DNA of 64,000 nt from Rhizobium sp. P40RR-XXII. GTDB taxonomy: Bacteria > Pseudomonadota > Alphaproteobacteria > Rhizobiales > Rhizobiaceae. Positions within the stretch are counted from its first letter, which is position 1. Each line of letters starts with the position of its first letter. The stretch lies in NCBI RefSeq assembly GCF_012641405.1, contig NZ_JABAII010000023.1, positions 1 to 64,000 on the forward strand, written 5' to 3'. Position numbers and translations under genes: made by a program. Positions 27,530 to 36,274 of the stretch are shown in pieces. The notes under the pieces were generated by a model. The model had not been told where the DNA came from, did no database searches, and was given only the letters and a program-made list of their open reading frames with translations.

Positions 27530-29462
27530 GGTCGGCCATCCCCTCCACCGTTGGCAAAGTGAAACTGAACTCGCTGCCAGCACCGCTGTCGGGCGCAGAA
27601 ACCCAGATCCGACCACCATGGGCCTCGACGATCGAACGGCAAATAGAAAGCCCCATCCCTATCCCGTCGGTTTTCGTGCTGTAGAATGCTTCGAACAGGC
27701 GATCCACTTCGCCGGCGGCGACGCCTCGACCCGTATCCGACACGCTCACGGTCACAAGGCGCGGTTCGATCAGAGCACAGTTGATACCAATACGTCTCTG
27801 TCTGGAGGAAGCGGTCATCGCTTCTGCGCTGTTCATGACCAGGTTCAGCACGACCTGCTGTATCTGCGTGCGGTCACCAAGGACTGAAATTGGGAGTTCC
27901 GGCATGACGAGATTGACCTCAATTGCCTGCTTCTGAAGCTCGCCCCTTAGCAGATCGAGAACGTCGCACACCGCAGAGGTCAGTTCGGTGCGCTCGATCT
28001 TCGCGGGGAGCTTTTGAGCCATTGCCTTGATACTGGCCACGATATCGCCGGCGCGATGGCCGTCTTTCACAACTCTCTCCGCCGCCAGCCGTGCCTGCTC
28101 CAAATCGGTGTTGCCAGGCTGCAGCCAGCGCAGGCAGGTGCCGGCATTTGTAACAATCGCCATCAATGGCTGGTTGACCTCATGGGCGATCGATACCGCG
28201 AGCTCACCCGCTGCTGTTAACCGCGTCACGTGAGCGAGGTCACTCTGGCTTTGTCGCAGCGATTCTTCTGCCCGTTTGCGGTCCTCGATATCGACGACCA
28301 CACCATACCATCTGATGACATTGCCATCGGAATCCATCAGCGGGTTCTGCCGGAGATTGAACCACCGGTATTCTCCATCTGCACGTCTGATACGTGCATC
28401 GACAGGACGACCGCGTTTCGTCCGTAAAATCTCTTCCCACGAGGTACGCATCAGTTCGACGTCGTCAGGGTGAAACATGCGATAGAAGCCAAATCCGACG
28501 ATCTCCTCGAAGGGCAAGCCGACGAAATCGATGAGGTTCTGGTTCCAATATTCCAAGGCTCCATCGGGCGTGCAGGACCAGGCCATGGCCGGTATCGTGT
28601 TGACGATGAGATTGAGCTTCCGCTCGCTCTCCCGCAGGGCCGCCTCGCCCTCTCGCAGCGCGTCTTCGGCGGATTGGAGGTTGTCGATGTCGATGTTGAC
28701 GCCAAACCAGCGCTCTGTGCCATTGGCATCGATCAGCTTTCGGCCGGAAAAGTAGAACCATCGATAGCTGCCGTCAGCTCCCCGAATACGCCCCTTCAGG
28801 ACCGTGCGGTCGGAATGGGCGAGATCCCGTTTCCAGATATCCACCATGCCTGGAACGTCATCCGGGTGGTAGAGATCAAGAAAGCCCCAGCCCAGAACCT
28901 TCTCGGCCGGCAGACCGGCATAATCCAGCCAACTCTGATTGACGAAATCGGCACTGCCGTCCGGGCGGGCCGACCAGACGAGAACCGGCAGGGAGTTGAT
29001 GATCAGGCTGAGATTTTCCTCGCTGGCCGCAAGTGCCGTCTTGGTTGTCTGCAGGGCATCTTCTGCCTGCTTTCGGTCCTCGATATCCAGAACCACGCCA
29101 TACCACTTCTCGACATTGCCTTCGGCGTCGAGTCGCGGCTTTTGACGAAGCGTGCACCAGCGATATTGGCCATCCTCACGCCGGATCCTGCCAACAACCT
29201 CGCGGGCGCGGCGAGACGCCATGATGGCATGCCATTCCGAAGCCAGACGCTCCATGTCGTCGGGATGGAAGATCCGGTAAAAGCCCACGCCGGAAATTGC
29301 ATCCAACGGGGCGCCGATAAACTCCAGAAAGTGCTGGTTGGCAAAATCCAGCATTCCATCCGACGTCGCGGACCAGACCATCGCGGGTATCAGGTCGATA
29401 ATGGGATCGGCTTCCGGTCTTCTATCCACACCATGCTCCGCGCGAAGTTTTTTGACACCCAA
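27519..29462 (-). CDS. Triple-PAS sensor histidine kinase
   Basis: A soluble kinase of up to 647 residues with three PAS/PAC repeats, each with a version of FxRxFHPDDxE and YRWF/YRWC, near residues 20-140, 150-270 and 285-400. No membrane segment is seen, so it senses a cytoplasmic signal. The dimerisation domain has the phospho-accepting His in SIAHEVNQPLMAI near 435, and the ATPase domain shows NLVMNSAEAM and DTGRGV...GMGLSICRSIVEAHGG. The frame opens with TTG at 29462; GTG at 29429 behind GGAG is an alternative. The partner is the overlapping regulator gene. It may control the divergent hydrolase cluster. Confidence 0.88.
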   Translation of the reverse strand: MGVKKLRAEHGVDRRPEADPIIDLIPAMVWSATSDGMLDFANQHFLEFIGAPLDAISGVGFYRIFHPDDMERLASEWHAIMASRRAREVVGRIRREDGQYRWCTLRQKPRLDAEGNVEKWYGVVLDIEDRKQAEDALQTTKTALAASEENLSLIINSLPVLVWSARPDGSADFVNQSWLDYAGLPAEKVLGWGFLDLYHPDDVPGMVDIWKRDLAHSDRTVLKGRIRGADGSYRWFYFSGRKLIDANGTERWFGVNIDIDNLQSAEDALREGEAALRESERKLNLIVNTIPAMAWSCTPDGALEYWNQNLIDFVGLPFEEIVGFGFYRMFHPDDVELMRTSWEEILRTKRGRPVDARIRRADGEYRWFNLRQNPLMDSDGNVIRWYGVVVDIEDRKRAEESLRQSQSDLAHVTRLTAAGELAVSIAHEVNQPLMAIVTNAGTCLRWLQPGNTDLEQARLAAERVVKDGHRAGDIVASIKAMAQKLPAKIERTELTSAVCDVLDLLRGELQKQAIEVNLVMPELPISVLGDRTQIQQVVLNLVMNSAEAMTASSRQRRIGINCALIEPRLVTVSVSDTGRGVAAGEVDRLFEAFYSTKTDGIGMGLSICRSIVEAHGGRIWVSAPDSGAGSEFSFTLPTVEGMADHDR

Positions 29463-29484
29463 ACCGCCGATGCCTCGATTGAAA

Positions 29485-29516
29485 TTCTTACGGGATTTCT
29501 GTGAGTTACGTAAGAA
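29485..29516. promoter_or_regulatory. Inverted repeat between the kinase and the hydrolase cluster
   Basis: Perfect eight-base arms TTCTTACG and CGTAAGAA with a 16-base spacer; the right arm overlaps TTACGTAA. Direct or inverted CGTAAG-type half-sites suit a FixJ-type regulator dimer. It lies 23 bases upstream of the kinase start and about 280 bases before the hydrolase gene at 29797. The remainder of the 29463-29796 gap shows no gene. Confidence 0.45.
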
Positions 29517-29796
29517 CTATTCGATATACCAAGGTCTATAGCCGCAATGCCATGGTCTAGTTGCATCGGACCTAGATCGCAATTGAGAGTGATCGTCATC
29601 CGGCCTAATCGTTAGCTGTCGGAGCTTTGATGAAGCCCGATCGGCAAAGGGGCTGCATCATTCGAACTGCATTCATCGGCATCGCAATTCGGCGTCCCGC
29701 GACCGCGTTTGTCGCGACGGCGGCGGCAATGCCCGCACACAAGCGGCCTACTTGAGACAAATATTCGTTCCATCTCTATTATTGGGAGAGACCATC

Positions 29797-30771
29797 ATGC
29801 GTAGCTTGATTTTATGCCTGATGCTGGCAACCGCCACCATGACGCCGGCGGCAGCAGCAGATGCCGTTCCCGCAGCAACCACCACAGCGGATCGCAAGGC
29901 GCCGGTTCCGGTCCATTACAGAACCGCGAACATCGAAGGCCTCGACATCTTCTACCGGGAGGCCGGCCCCGCCGACGCTCCGGTCGTTCTGCTTCTGCAT
30001 GGTTTTCCGACATCCTCACACATGTTCCGCAACCTGATTCCGCTCCTTGCGGATCGCTACCATGTCATCGCGCCGGACTACCCGGGTTACGGTCAGAGCG
30101 CTGCTCCCGATCATGACAAGTTTGCTTACACATTTGCCGGGACCACCAATATCGTCGACAAGCTGATGGATCATTTGGCTGTAAAAAGCTACGCGATGTA
30201 CGTCATGGACTATGGTGCACCGGTGGGCTACCGCCTGGCACTGAAACATCCCGAGCGCGTCAGCGGGCTGATCATCCAGAACGGAAACGCCTACGACGAA
30301 GGGCTGAAGGAGTTTTGGGATCCGATTAAGACCTATTGGTCCGACGGATCGGCCAAGAGCCGCAACGCACTCAATGATCTCGTCACGCTGGAAACGACGA
30401 AGTTCCAATATACCGACGGCATGGAAGACGTGTCGCGCATCAGCCCCGATAACTGGGTTCACGATCAGGCTCTGCTGGATCGCCCGGGCAACCGCGACAT
30501 CCAGCTCGACATGCTGTACGACTACCGCACCAACGTGCCGCTCTATCCCGATTTCCAGAGCTTCTTTCGTGAGCGCAAACCACCCACGCTGATCATCTGG
30601 GGCAAGAACGATTACATCTTCCCCGAGGCTGGCGCTCATCCCTATCTCAGGGACCTTCCGAATGCCGAAGTTCACATCCTGAACTCCGGTCATTTCCTGC
30701 TTGAGGAGAAACTGGACGTCGCCGCACCACTGATCAACGACTTCCTGGATCGCAACATCGCGAGCAAATGA
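29797..30771 (+). CDS. Exported alpha/beta-hydrolase, epoxide-hydrolase/dehalogenase type
   Basis: A 324-residue protein with a clear Sec signal peptide (MRSLILCLMLATATMTPAAAADA), so it is periplasmic. The oxyanion-hole motif LLLHGFPTSSHMF lies near 70 and the nucleophile position is an aspartate, YVMDYGAPVG near 142, as in haloalkane dehalogenases and epoxide hydrolases; the catalytic histidine is in ILNSGHFLLEE near 300. ATG at 29797 follows GGGAGAG. The gene at 31981 encodes a cytoplasmic relative with the same landmarks, and the PNPOx-like and DUF1348 genes lie between them. Confidence 0.8.
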   Translation: MRSLILCLMLATATMTPAAAADAVPAATTTADRKAPVPVHYRTANIEGLDIFYREAGPADAPVVLLLHGFPTSSHMFRNLIPLLADRYHVIAPDYPGYGQSAAPDHDKFAYTFAGTTNIVDKLMDHLAVKSYAMYVMDYGAPVGYRLALKHPERVSGLIIQNGNAYDEGLKEFWDPIKTYWSDGSAKSRNALNDLVTLETTKFQYTDGMEDVSRISPDNWVHDQALLDRPGNRDIQLDMLYDYRTNVPLYPDFQSFFRERKPPTLIIWGKNDYIFPEAGAHPYLRDLPNAEVHILNSGHFLLEEKLDVAAPLINDFLDRNIASK

Positions 30772-30871
30772 TGTCGGTGCCATGCTGACTGAAGGTGCGG
30801 TCGAGGCTCGTGTAAGCTGAGGTCGCGCCGGAACTGCAGCAGAGCAGGCACCTGAAATCCGGAGATCACCC

Positions 30872-31495
30872 ATGCCGTACCATTTCCTGGACGTTGCAAT
30901 CACTCCGAATGTGCGTCTGGCGCAGGCCGAAATGGGGGCGGATCAAATCTGGCTGGGCAATTATAATCGGGAGTCCGACAGCTTCACCGAAAGCGAGCTT
31001 GCCTTCATCGCGTCGCGTGACAGCTTCTACATGGCTTCCGTTTCGGAAACCGGCTGGCCTTATGTGCAGCATCGCGGCGGCCCACCAGGCTTCCTGAAGG
31101 TGATTGACGACAAGACGCTGGCATTCGCAGATTACAGAGGTAACCGCCAATACATCAGCACCGGAAACTACGCCGCGAACGACCGGGCCTGTCTCTTTCT
31201 CATCGATTATCCACGGCGGGCACGCCTCAAGATCTACATGCACGTCGAGAAGCTGACACTCGTCATCGACCCGGCATTGACCAATCTCGTTTTCGACGCC
31301 GGATACCGGGCCAAGGCGGAGCGGATTTTCCGCCTCCGGCTGGAGGCGTTCGACTGGAATTGCGCTCAACATATCACCCCTCGATATACCGAGCGCGAGG
31401 TCGAGCAGGCCGTCACACCCCTGCGTGAGCGCCTGGCCCAACTGGAAGCCGAGAATCTGGCGCTACGCACCCGTCTCGAAGCGATTGGAGAATAG
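30872..31495 (+). CDS. Pyridoxamine 5'-phosphate oxidase-like FMN-binding protein
   Basis: A 207-residue split-barrel protein. The core SRDSFYMASVSETGWPYVQHRGGPPGFLKVIDDKTLAFADYRGNRQYISTGN is typical of the PNPOx-like flavin-binding group whose members include many reductases of unknown substrate. The last 30 residues form a short coiled-coil-like helix (VTPLRERLAQLEAENLALRTRLEA), which may dimerise the protein. True PdxH is less likely, since its C-terminal dimerisation motif is absent. It precedes the DUF1348 gene by two bases and is likely co-expressed with both hydrolases. Confidence 0.75.
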   Translation: MPYHFLDVAITPNVRLAQAEMGADQIWLGNYNRESDSFTESELAFIASRDSFYMASVSETGWPYVQHRGGPPGFLKVIDDKTLAFADYRGNRQYISTGNYAANDRACLFLIDYPRRARLKIYMHVEKLTLVIDPALTNLVFDAGYRAKAERIFRLRLEAFDWNCAQHITPRYTEREVEQAVTPLRERLAQLEAENLALRTRLEAIGE

Positions 31496-31497
31496 AC

Positions 31498-31968
31498 ATG
31501 GACACCACAAGGCCACCCCTTCCACCTTTTTCCCTGTCATCGGCACCGGAAAAGGTCCGGCTCGCCGAGGATGGCTGGAACAGCCGCGACCCCGAGAAGG
31601 TGGCGCTGGCCTATACGCCCGATAGTCAATGGCGCAATCGGTCCGAATTCGTGATCGGCCGCGATGCGATTATCGACTTCCTCACGCGCAAGTGGCAGCA
31701 CGAGCTTGAGTATCGGCTGATCAAGGAGCTTTGAGCATTTACCGACAATCGCATCGCGGTTCGCTTTGCCTACGAATGGCACGACGACAGCGGCAAATGG
31801 TTCCGTTCCTACGGGAACGAGAACTGGGAGTTCGAGGCCAACGGCCTGATGCGAAAGCGCTTCGCCTCCATCAACGACGTTCCGATACAAGAACAGGACC
31901 GCCGGCTTCACTGGCCGCAGGGCCGCCGCCCGGACGACCATCCCGGTCTTAGCGATTTTGGCTTCTAG
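31498..31968 (+). pseudogene. DUF1348 (SnoaL/NTF2-like) gene with one in-frame stop
   Basis: The 157-codon frame reads as a complete NTF2-like DUF1348 protein: WNSRDPEKVALAYTPDSQWRNRSEF, HELEYRLIKEL, then TGA at 31732-31734, then AFTDNRIAVRFAYEWHDDSGKW, GNENWEF and FASINDVPIQEQDRRLHWP to the end. The family has tryptophan between KEL and AFTDNR, so a single TGG to TGA change explains the break. No frame is lost and no other decay is seen, so the mutation is recent, or a sequencing error. Readthrough cannot be excluded. Confidence 0.85.
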
Positions 31969-31980
31969 GGCGGGCTGGAG

Positions 31981-32832
31981 ATGAACCATCCGACCTATCA
32001 CCGTGTTGATGTCGACGACATCAGCGTCTTCTATCGACGGGCGGGAGACCCGACGAAGCCGACCCTGCTGCTGCTTCACGGCTTCCCTTCTTCGAGCCAC
32101 ATGTTTCGCGATCTCATCCCTATGCTTGCCGACCGGTTTCATCTGATCGCGCCCGACATACCCGGCTTTGGTCAATCCGCTTCACCGTCGCGAGCTGAGT
32201 TTTCCTATACATTCGACAATCTTGCCAATGTCATCGCAAGGTTCATCGAGATCCTGGGCATTGAACGGTTCGCTCTTTACGCCTTCGACATTGGAGCACC
32301 GATCGGGTTCCGGATCGCGATAGAGCACCCTGAGCGCGTGACGGCGATCATTTCTCAGAATGGCAACGCCTATGAAGACGCTTCGGGAGAAGTCTGGGAG
32401 CCGATCAAGCGTTACTGGGCCGAGCCGACAAAGCCCAACCGGCAAGCGCTACGCGAGATCATGAAACCGGCGGCCATTCGCTGGCAATACGAACACGGCG
32501 TTTCGCGTTTGCCGCTCATTTCACCAGACGGCTATTCGCTGGATGCATTCTACATGGCACGCCCTGATGCCGAAGAAATCCAGCTCGACATTGCGCTCGA
32601 CTACGCGAGCAACGTGGCGATGTACCCTGCCTTCCAAGCCTATTTTCGCGAACATCAGCCGCGGCTCCTAGCGATCTGGGGTGACAAGGATCCATTCTTT
32701 CTGCCGGTAGGTGCCGAGGCGTTCCGACGGGATCTGCCAGATGCCGAGGTTCGTCTCCTCGATGCTGGCCACTTCGCAGTGGAAACGCTCCCCTCAGAAA
32801 TCGCCAATGCGATTGTTGTCTTCCTGACCTAA
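31981..32832 (+). CDS. Cytoplasmic alpha/beta-hydrolase, epoxide-hydrolase/dehalogenase type
   Basis: A 283-residue relative of the exported hydrolase at 29797. It shares LLLHGFPSSSHMFRDLIPMLADRFHLIAPD and GFGQSA, an aspartate nucleophile in ALYAFDIGAPIG near 102, the NGNAYEDA segment after it and a catalytic His in LLDAGHFAVET near 262. No signal peptide is present, so the two copies work in different compartments. ATG at 31981 follows GGGCTGGAG. Its 3' end overlaps the convergent oxidoreductase remnant by four bases. Confidence 0.82.
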   Translation: MNHPTYHRVDVDDISVFYRRAGDPTKPTLLLLHGFPSSSHMFRDLIPMLADRFHLIAPDIPGFGQSASPSRAEFSYTFDNLANVIARFIEILGIERFALYAFDIGAPIGFRIAIEHPERVTAIISQNGNAYEDASGEVWEPIKRYWAEPTKPNRQALREIMKPAAIRWQYEHGVSRLPLISPDGYSLDAFYMARPDAEEIQLDIALDYASNVAMYPAFQAYFREHQPRLLAIWGDKDPFFLPVGAEAFRRDLPDAEVRLLDAGHFAVETLPSEIANAIVVFLT

Positions 32833-33224
32833 AGGGACCGTGTAACGACCCGTCTTTTCCGCGCGAGGCCGGAGAGGCTCGTCGGCTTTAGTGCCAAGTC
32901 TGCCGCATCAACCGCGATCATCTCTGCAAAGGTGCCTGCCCGGAGATCGCGCGGACGGGCATAGACCTCGTCCCCTGCCTTGAACTTACGCACATTGGCG
33001 CCGACGCGGACGACCGTGCCGGCCAGATCTTGGCCGAGGATAAAGGGTGGGCGATAGGGAACGAACAACTTGAATTCGCCGTCGCGCAACTTCGAATCGA
33101 GAAGATTGATCGCGGTCGCGTGGATACGAACCAGTACATCATTGGCACCGATTACCGGATCGGGCATCTCGGTGAGGCGCAACGCACCCTTCTTCTTGTA
33201 TTTGTTGACGACGAAGGCTTTCAC
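32829..33224 (-). pseudogene. Truncated zinc-type quinone oxidoreductase (MDR family)
   Basis: About 131 residues: only the N-terminal catalytic domain of a medium-chain NADPH:quinone oxidoreductase (MKAFVVNKYKKKGALRL, VLVRIHATAINLLDSKLRDG, FILGQDLAGTVVRVGANVRKFKAGDEVYARP). It breaks off after LALKPTSLSG, where the family continues into the Rossmann domain for another 200 residues. The start is GTG at 33224 behind GGAGAA. The break lies at about 32870, next to the convergent hydrolase, and probably marks a deletion endpoint. Confidence 0.75.
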
Positions 33225-33255
33225 GGGTTTTCTCCAGTGTGAAATGATTATCAGG

Positions 33256-34137
33256 TCAGGCAGCCAGGAAAGCCAGGGCTTTCGGCACGAACTCGGCATG
33301 GTATTGGAAGATCCCGCCGTGGCCGGCATCCGTGTAGATCACCAGCTCGGCATTCGGCAGACGTCGTGCCAGATCCCGGCTGTTGGATGTCGGCACCATG
33401 ATGTCGCTATCGCCGTTGGCGACCAGAACAGGAATATTGATCTGACTGAGATCTTGAGGTGCCTGACGCCCCCAGGCCCTTATCGCCGAAAGCTGGCGCA
33501 GGAAGGCACGGGGTGTCGGATCTTTGTCGCGATCGAGCTGACGCTCTTTCAGGCGCGCCAGAAAGTCTTTCGCTGCCCGACGTCCATTGGGAGTTGAGGT
33601 GAAGAACAGATAGGTCTTCGGGTCACGCAGCGTCAGCAGGCCTTTGAGGATCAGGGGCCAAGACACAGCTCCTACCCTGGCAATGCCTGTTCCCCCGGCA
33701 GGCCCTGTACCGGTCAGGATCAGTTTGCGCACCCGACCAGGCGCTTTCAGAGCAATATCTTGCGCGACGAAGCCGCCCAGGGAGAACCCCAACAAATCAA
33801 CCGTGGCAAAGCCCAGCGTGCTGATGACAGCGATCACATCGCTGGCCATTTCATCGATCGTCACCGGGGCCAATCCGCCGGAAAGGCCGATCCCCCGGTA
33901 GTCCAATGCAATCACGCGATGGGAAGCTGCAAGCCGATCGACAATCCGCGGGTCGAAATTGTCGAGAACCGCGCCCCAATGATTGAGCAAGACCAGCGGC
34001 GTCCCGCCATGCGGACCGAGCTCGCGATAGGCACCAAGCTCGCGATAGGCAAAGCGGATATTATCCACGGTGACGAAGCGATTGCGAGCGTCGCGGTAGT
34101 GATTTGTCGATGCGGATGTAATGGATGCGTTGGTCAT
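33256..34137 (-). CDS. Alpha/beta-hydrolase
   Basis: A 293-residue hydrolase. The nucleophile motif is LLGFSLGGFVAQ near residue 120, the acid probably sits in VANGDSDIMVP near 236 and the histidine in YTDAGHGGIFQY near 272. ATG at 34137 is preferred; the frame extends a little to 34158. An 18-base tandem duplication at 34019-34054 repeats six residues (AYRELG AYRELG) ahead of the first barrel strand, without breaking the frame. Related proteins are esterases or peroxidase-like hydrolases; the substrate is unknown. Confidence 0.8.
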   Translation of the reverse strand: MTNASITSASTNHYRDARNRFVTVDNIRFAYRELGAYRELGPHGGTPLVLLNHWGAVLDNFDPRIVDRLAASHRVIALDYRGIGLSGGLAPVTIDEMASDVIAVISTLGFATVDLLGFSLGGFVAQDIALKAPGRVRKLILTGTGPAGGTGIARVGAVSWPLILKGLLTLRDPKTYLFFTSTPNGRRAAKDFLARLKERQLDRDKDPTPRAFLRQLSAIRAWGRQAPQDLSQINIPVLVANGDSDIMVPTSNSRDLARRLPNAELVIYTDAGHGGIFQYHAEFVPKALAFLAA

Positions 34138-34187
34138 GATTGGCCTGCTTAGGCCCACGATCGGGCCGATGGAGTGAGAATACTGTC

Positions 34188-35012
34188 TCAGGCGATGTTG
34201 AACTGTTTGCGCGAGATGCGATCAAACAGAGCGCGCGGTAGAAAACGCCGGGCAAAGGAAGTTTGTCGGGCAGCCTTGCCCGAGGGGTAGCGCAAGCGCG
34301 GCTTTCTTGCCTGCGCCGCTGCGAGAATGGTCGCAGCAACATCGTCCGCCGTGTCGCCGGTCGCCATGGCCGCGTTGAACGCAACCTGGTACCGGGCGAA
34401 AGTCTGGCTGTAGGCCACAACAGGACGATCACCACGCGGTGAGTTGGCTTCGATGGACGTCTTCGTCGCCCATGGCTCTATCACCGCAACCCAAATACCG
34501 AAGCGCCGCACCTCATGGTCCAAAGATTCGCTATAACCCTCGATAGCATCCTTGCTCGCCGTGTAATAGGCGCCGAAAGGACCAGGAATGAGCTCCATGA
34601 CCGAGCCGACGTTCAGGATCCGCCCACCGCCCTGATGACGCATGATCGGGAGCACCTCGTTCGTCACCCGGACGAAACCCAGGAAATTGGTATCGAGCAG
34701 CGCAAGGACCTGCTCGATCGAGCTTTCCTCTGCTGCCCCTGAAACGGCGTAGCCGGCATTGTTGACCAAGAGGTCGACGCGGCCGAGCTCCGTACGGGCC
34801 AGCGCCACGGCGGCGGTAACAGAGGCGTTCGAGGTGACGTCGCAAGCAATCATGCGGATGCCGTCGCGAACCTCGCCGGGTTCCGCCTTTCGACTGGTTC
34901 CAATCACCCGGTAACCCGCCCGGCTGAAGGCCAATGCCGCCGCCTTACCAATACCGCTATATGCCCCGGTCACGAATGCAGTCTTCTGTGCTTTTGGTGC
35001 AAAGTTTGCCAT
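34188..35012 (-). CDS. Short-chain dehydrogenase/reductase
   Basis: A 274-residue classical SDR. The cofactor motif is TGAYSGIGKAAA near residue 17, then NNAGYAV near 86, the catalytic Ser in ILNVGSVMELIPG near 140 and YTASKDAIEG (Tyr-x-x-x-Lys) near 153. The arginine in GTSRKAE after the second strand suggests NADPH. It lies between the hydrolase and the Old Yellow Enzyme gene on the same strand. Substrate not evident. Confidence 0.85.
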   Translation of the reverse strand: MANFAPKAQKTAFVTGAYSGIGKAAALAFSRAGYRVIGTSRKAEPGEVRDGIRMIACDVTSNASVTAAVALARTELGRVDLLVNNAGYAVSGAAEESSIEQVLALLDTNFLGFVRVTNEVLPIMRHQGGGRILNVGSVMELIPGPFGAYYTASKDAIEGYSESLDHEVRRFGIWVAVIEPWATKTSIEANSPRGDRPVVAYSQTFARYQVAFNAAMATGDTADDVAATILAAAQARKPRLRYPSGKAARQTSFARRFLPRALFDRISRKQFNIA

Positions 35013-35124
35013 AGCTTTCTTCTCGATCTGTCCTGCGACATCAGCCGCGCAGCCTCTGGAATTGTCAGAGATTGATGATGATCGGCATCACTGAGGGCCG
35101 CACCGAAGCACGGCCCCTGATGGC

Positions 35125-36219
35125 TCAACTGCCAGACGTCTCGGTGAAGCGGGGATAATCGGTGTAGCCCGCAGCGCCGCCGCCATAGATCGTCGCCGGA
35201 TCGATCTCAGCCAGCGGCGCACTGCTTTGCAGCCGTTCAACAAGGTCCGGATTGGCGATGAATGGACGTCCAAAGGCGATGAGATCCGCCTTGCCATCGG
35301 CAAGATGCGACGCAGCGAGGTCGAGACTATAACCATTATTGGCGATATAGGTCTTGCTGAAGCGGCGGCGCAGCGATCCGTAATCAAAGGGCGCGACGTC
35401 GCGCGGGCCGCCGGTGGCGCCTTCGACGACATGGATGTAGGCGATGCCGATAGCATCGAGCTGATCGACGATATAGTCGTACTGCGCCTGGGGATCGCTG
35501 CAGGAAATGCCGTTTGCGGGCGAGACCGGCGAAATCCGGATCCCGGTGCGCTCGGCGCCGATTTCCTGCGCCACCGCAGCGGTCACTTCGAGCATCAGAC
35601 GGGCGCGATTTTCCACGGAGCCGCCATAGGCGTCCGTTCTGACATTCGCACCGTCCTTGGCGAACTGCTCCAGCAGATAGCCGTTGGCGCCGTGAACCTC
35701 GACTCCATCGAAACCGGCCTTGATGGCGTTGGCGGCGGCCTGACGGAAGTCGTTGACGATGCCTGCGAGTTCTTCGATCTCCAGCGCGCGGGGTACGGAA
35801 ACATCGACGAAGGCATTGTTGACAAAGGTCTTGGTCGCGGCGCGAATTGCAGAGGGCGCCACCGGCTGACCGCCGTTTGGCTGCAGGTCGACATTGCTGA
35901 TGCGACCGACATGCCAGAGTTGCAGGACGATGCGTCCGCCTTTCTCGTGGACGGCAGCCGTGACTCTGCGCCAGCCGTCGATCTGCGTCTGGGTATAGAT
36001 GCCGGGCGTGTCCTGATAGCCCTGACCCTGCTGTGAGATCTGGGTTGCCTCGGTAATGATCAATCCGGCCGAGGCGCGCTGGGCGTAATACTGAGTGGTC
36101 AGGTCGCCAGGCACGAAGCCCGCCCCGGCGCGATTGCGGGTGAGCGGCGCCATGACGATCCGGTTTGAAAGCTTGATGGCGCCGAGGGCGTAGGGTTCGA
36201 AAAGTGTCTTGTCAGTCAT
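35125..36219 (-). CDS. Old Yellow Enzyme-type alkene reductase (NemA-like)
   Basis: A 364-residue FMN TIM-barrel protein that reduces activated C=C bonds, maleimides or nitro compounds with NAD(P)H. Visible landmarks are IVMAPLTRNRAG near 22, EATQISQQGQGYQDTPGIYT near 57, LWHVGRIS near 100 (the substrate-binding His region is FDGVEVHGANGYLLEQF near 180), and FGRPFIANPDLVERL near 320. ATG at 36219 is well placed. Such genes are often induced by TetR or NemR repressors; the TetR gene at 37175 is a candidate controller. Confidence 0.88.
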   Translation of the reverse strand: MTDKTLFEPYALGAIKLSNRIVMAPLTRNRAGAGFVPGDLTTQYYAQRASAGLIITEATQISQQGQGYQDTPGIYTQTQIDGWRRVTAAVHEKGGRIVLQLWHVGRISNVDLQPNGGQPVAPSAIRAATKTFVNNAFVDVSVPRALEIEELAGIVNDFRQAAANAIKAGFDGVEVHGANGYLLEQFAKDGANVRTDAYGGSVENRARLMLEVTAAVAQEIGAERTGIRISPVSPANGISCSDPQAQYDYIVDQLDAIGIAYIHVVEGATGGPRDVAPFDYGSLRRRFSKTYIANNGYSLDLAASHLADGKADLIAFGRPFIANPDLVERLQSSAPLAEIDPATIYGGGAAGYTDYPRFTETSGS

Positions 36220-36274
36220 GATTTACCTGTACTGTTGCCGCAGAAGCGGCCTTATCGGGATGGGTTGATGCTCT

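Noticed and set aside
31732..31734. TGA in the DUF1348 gene as a selenocysteine codon
   Set aside because: The family has tryptophan at this position and I see no SECIS-like hairpin directly after the codon; a nonsense mutation is simpler.
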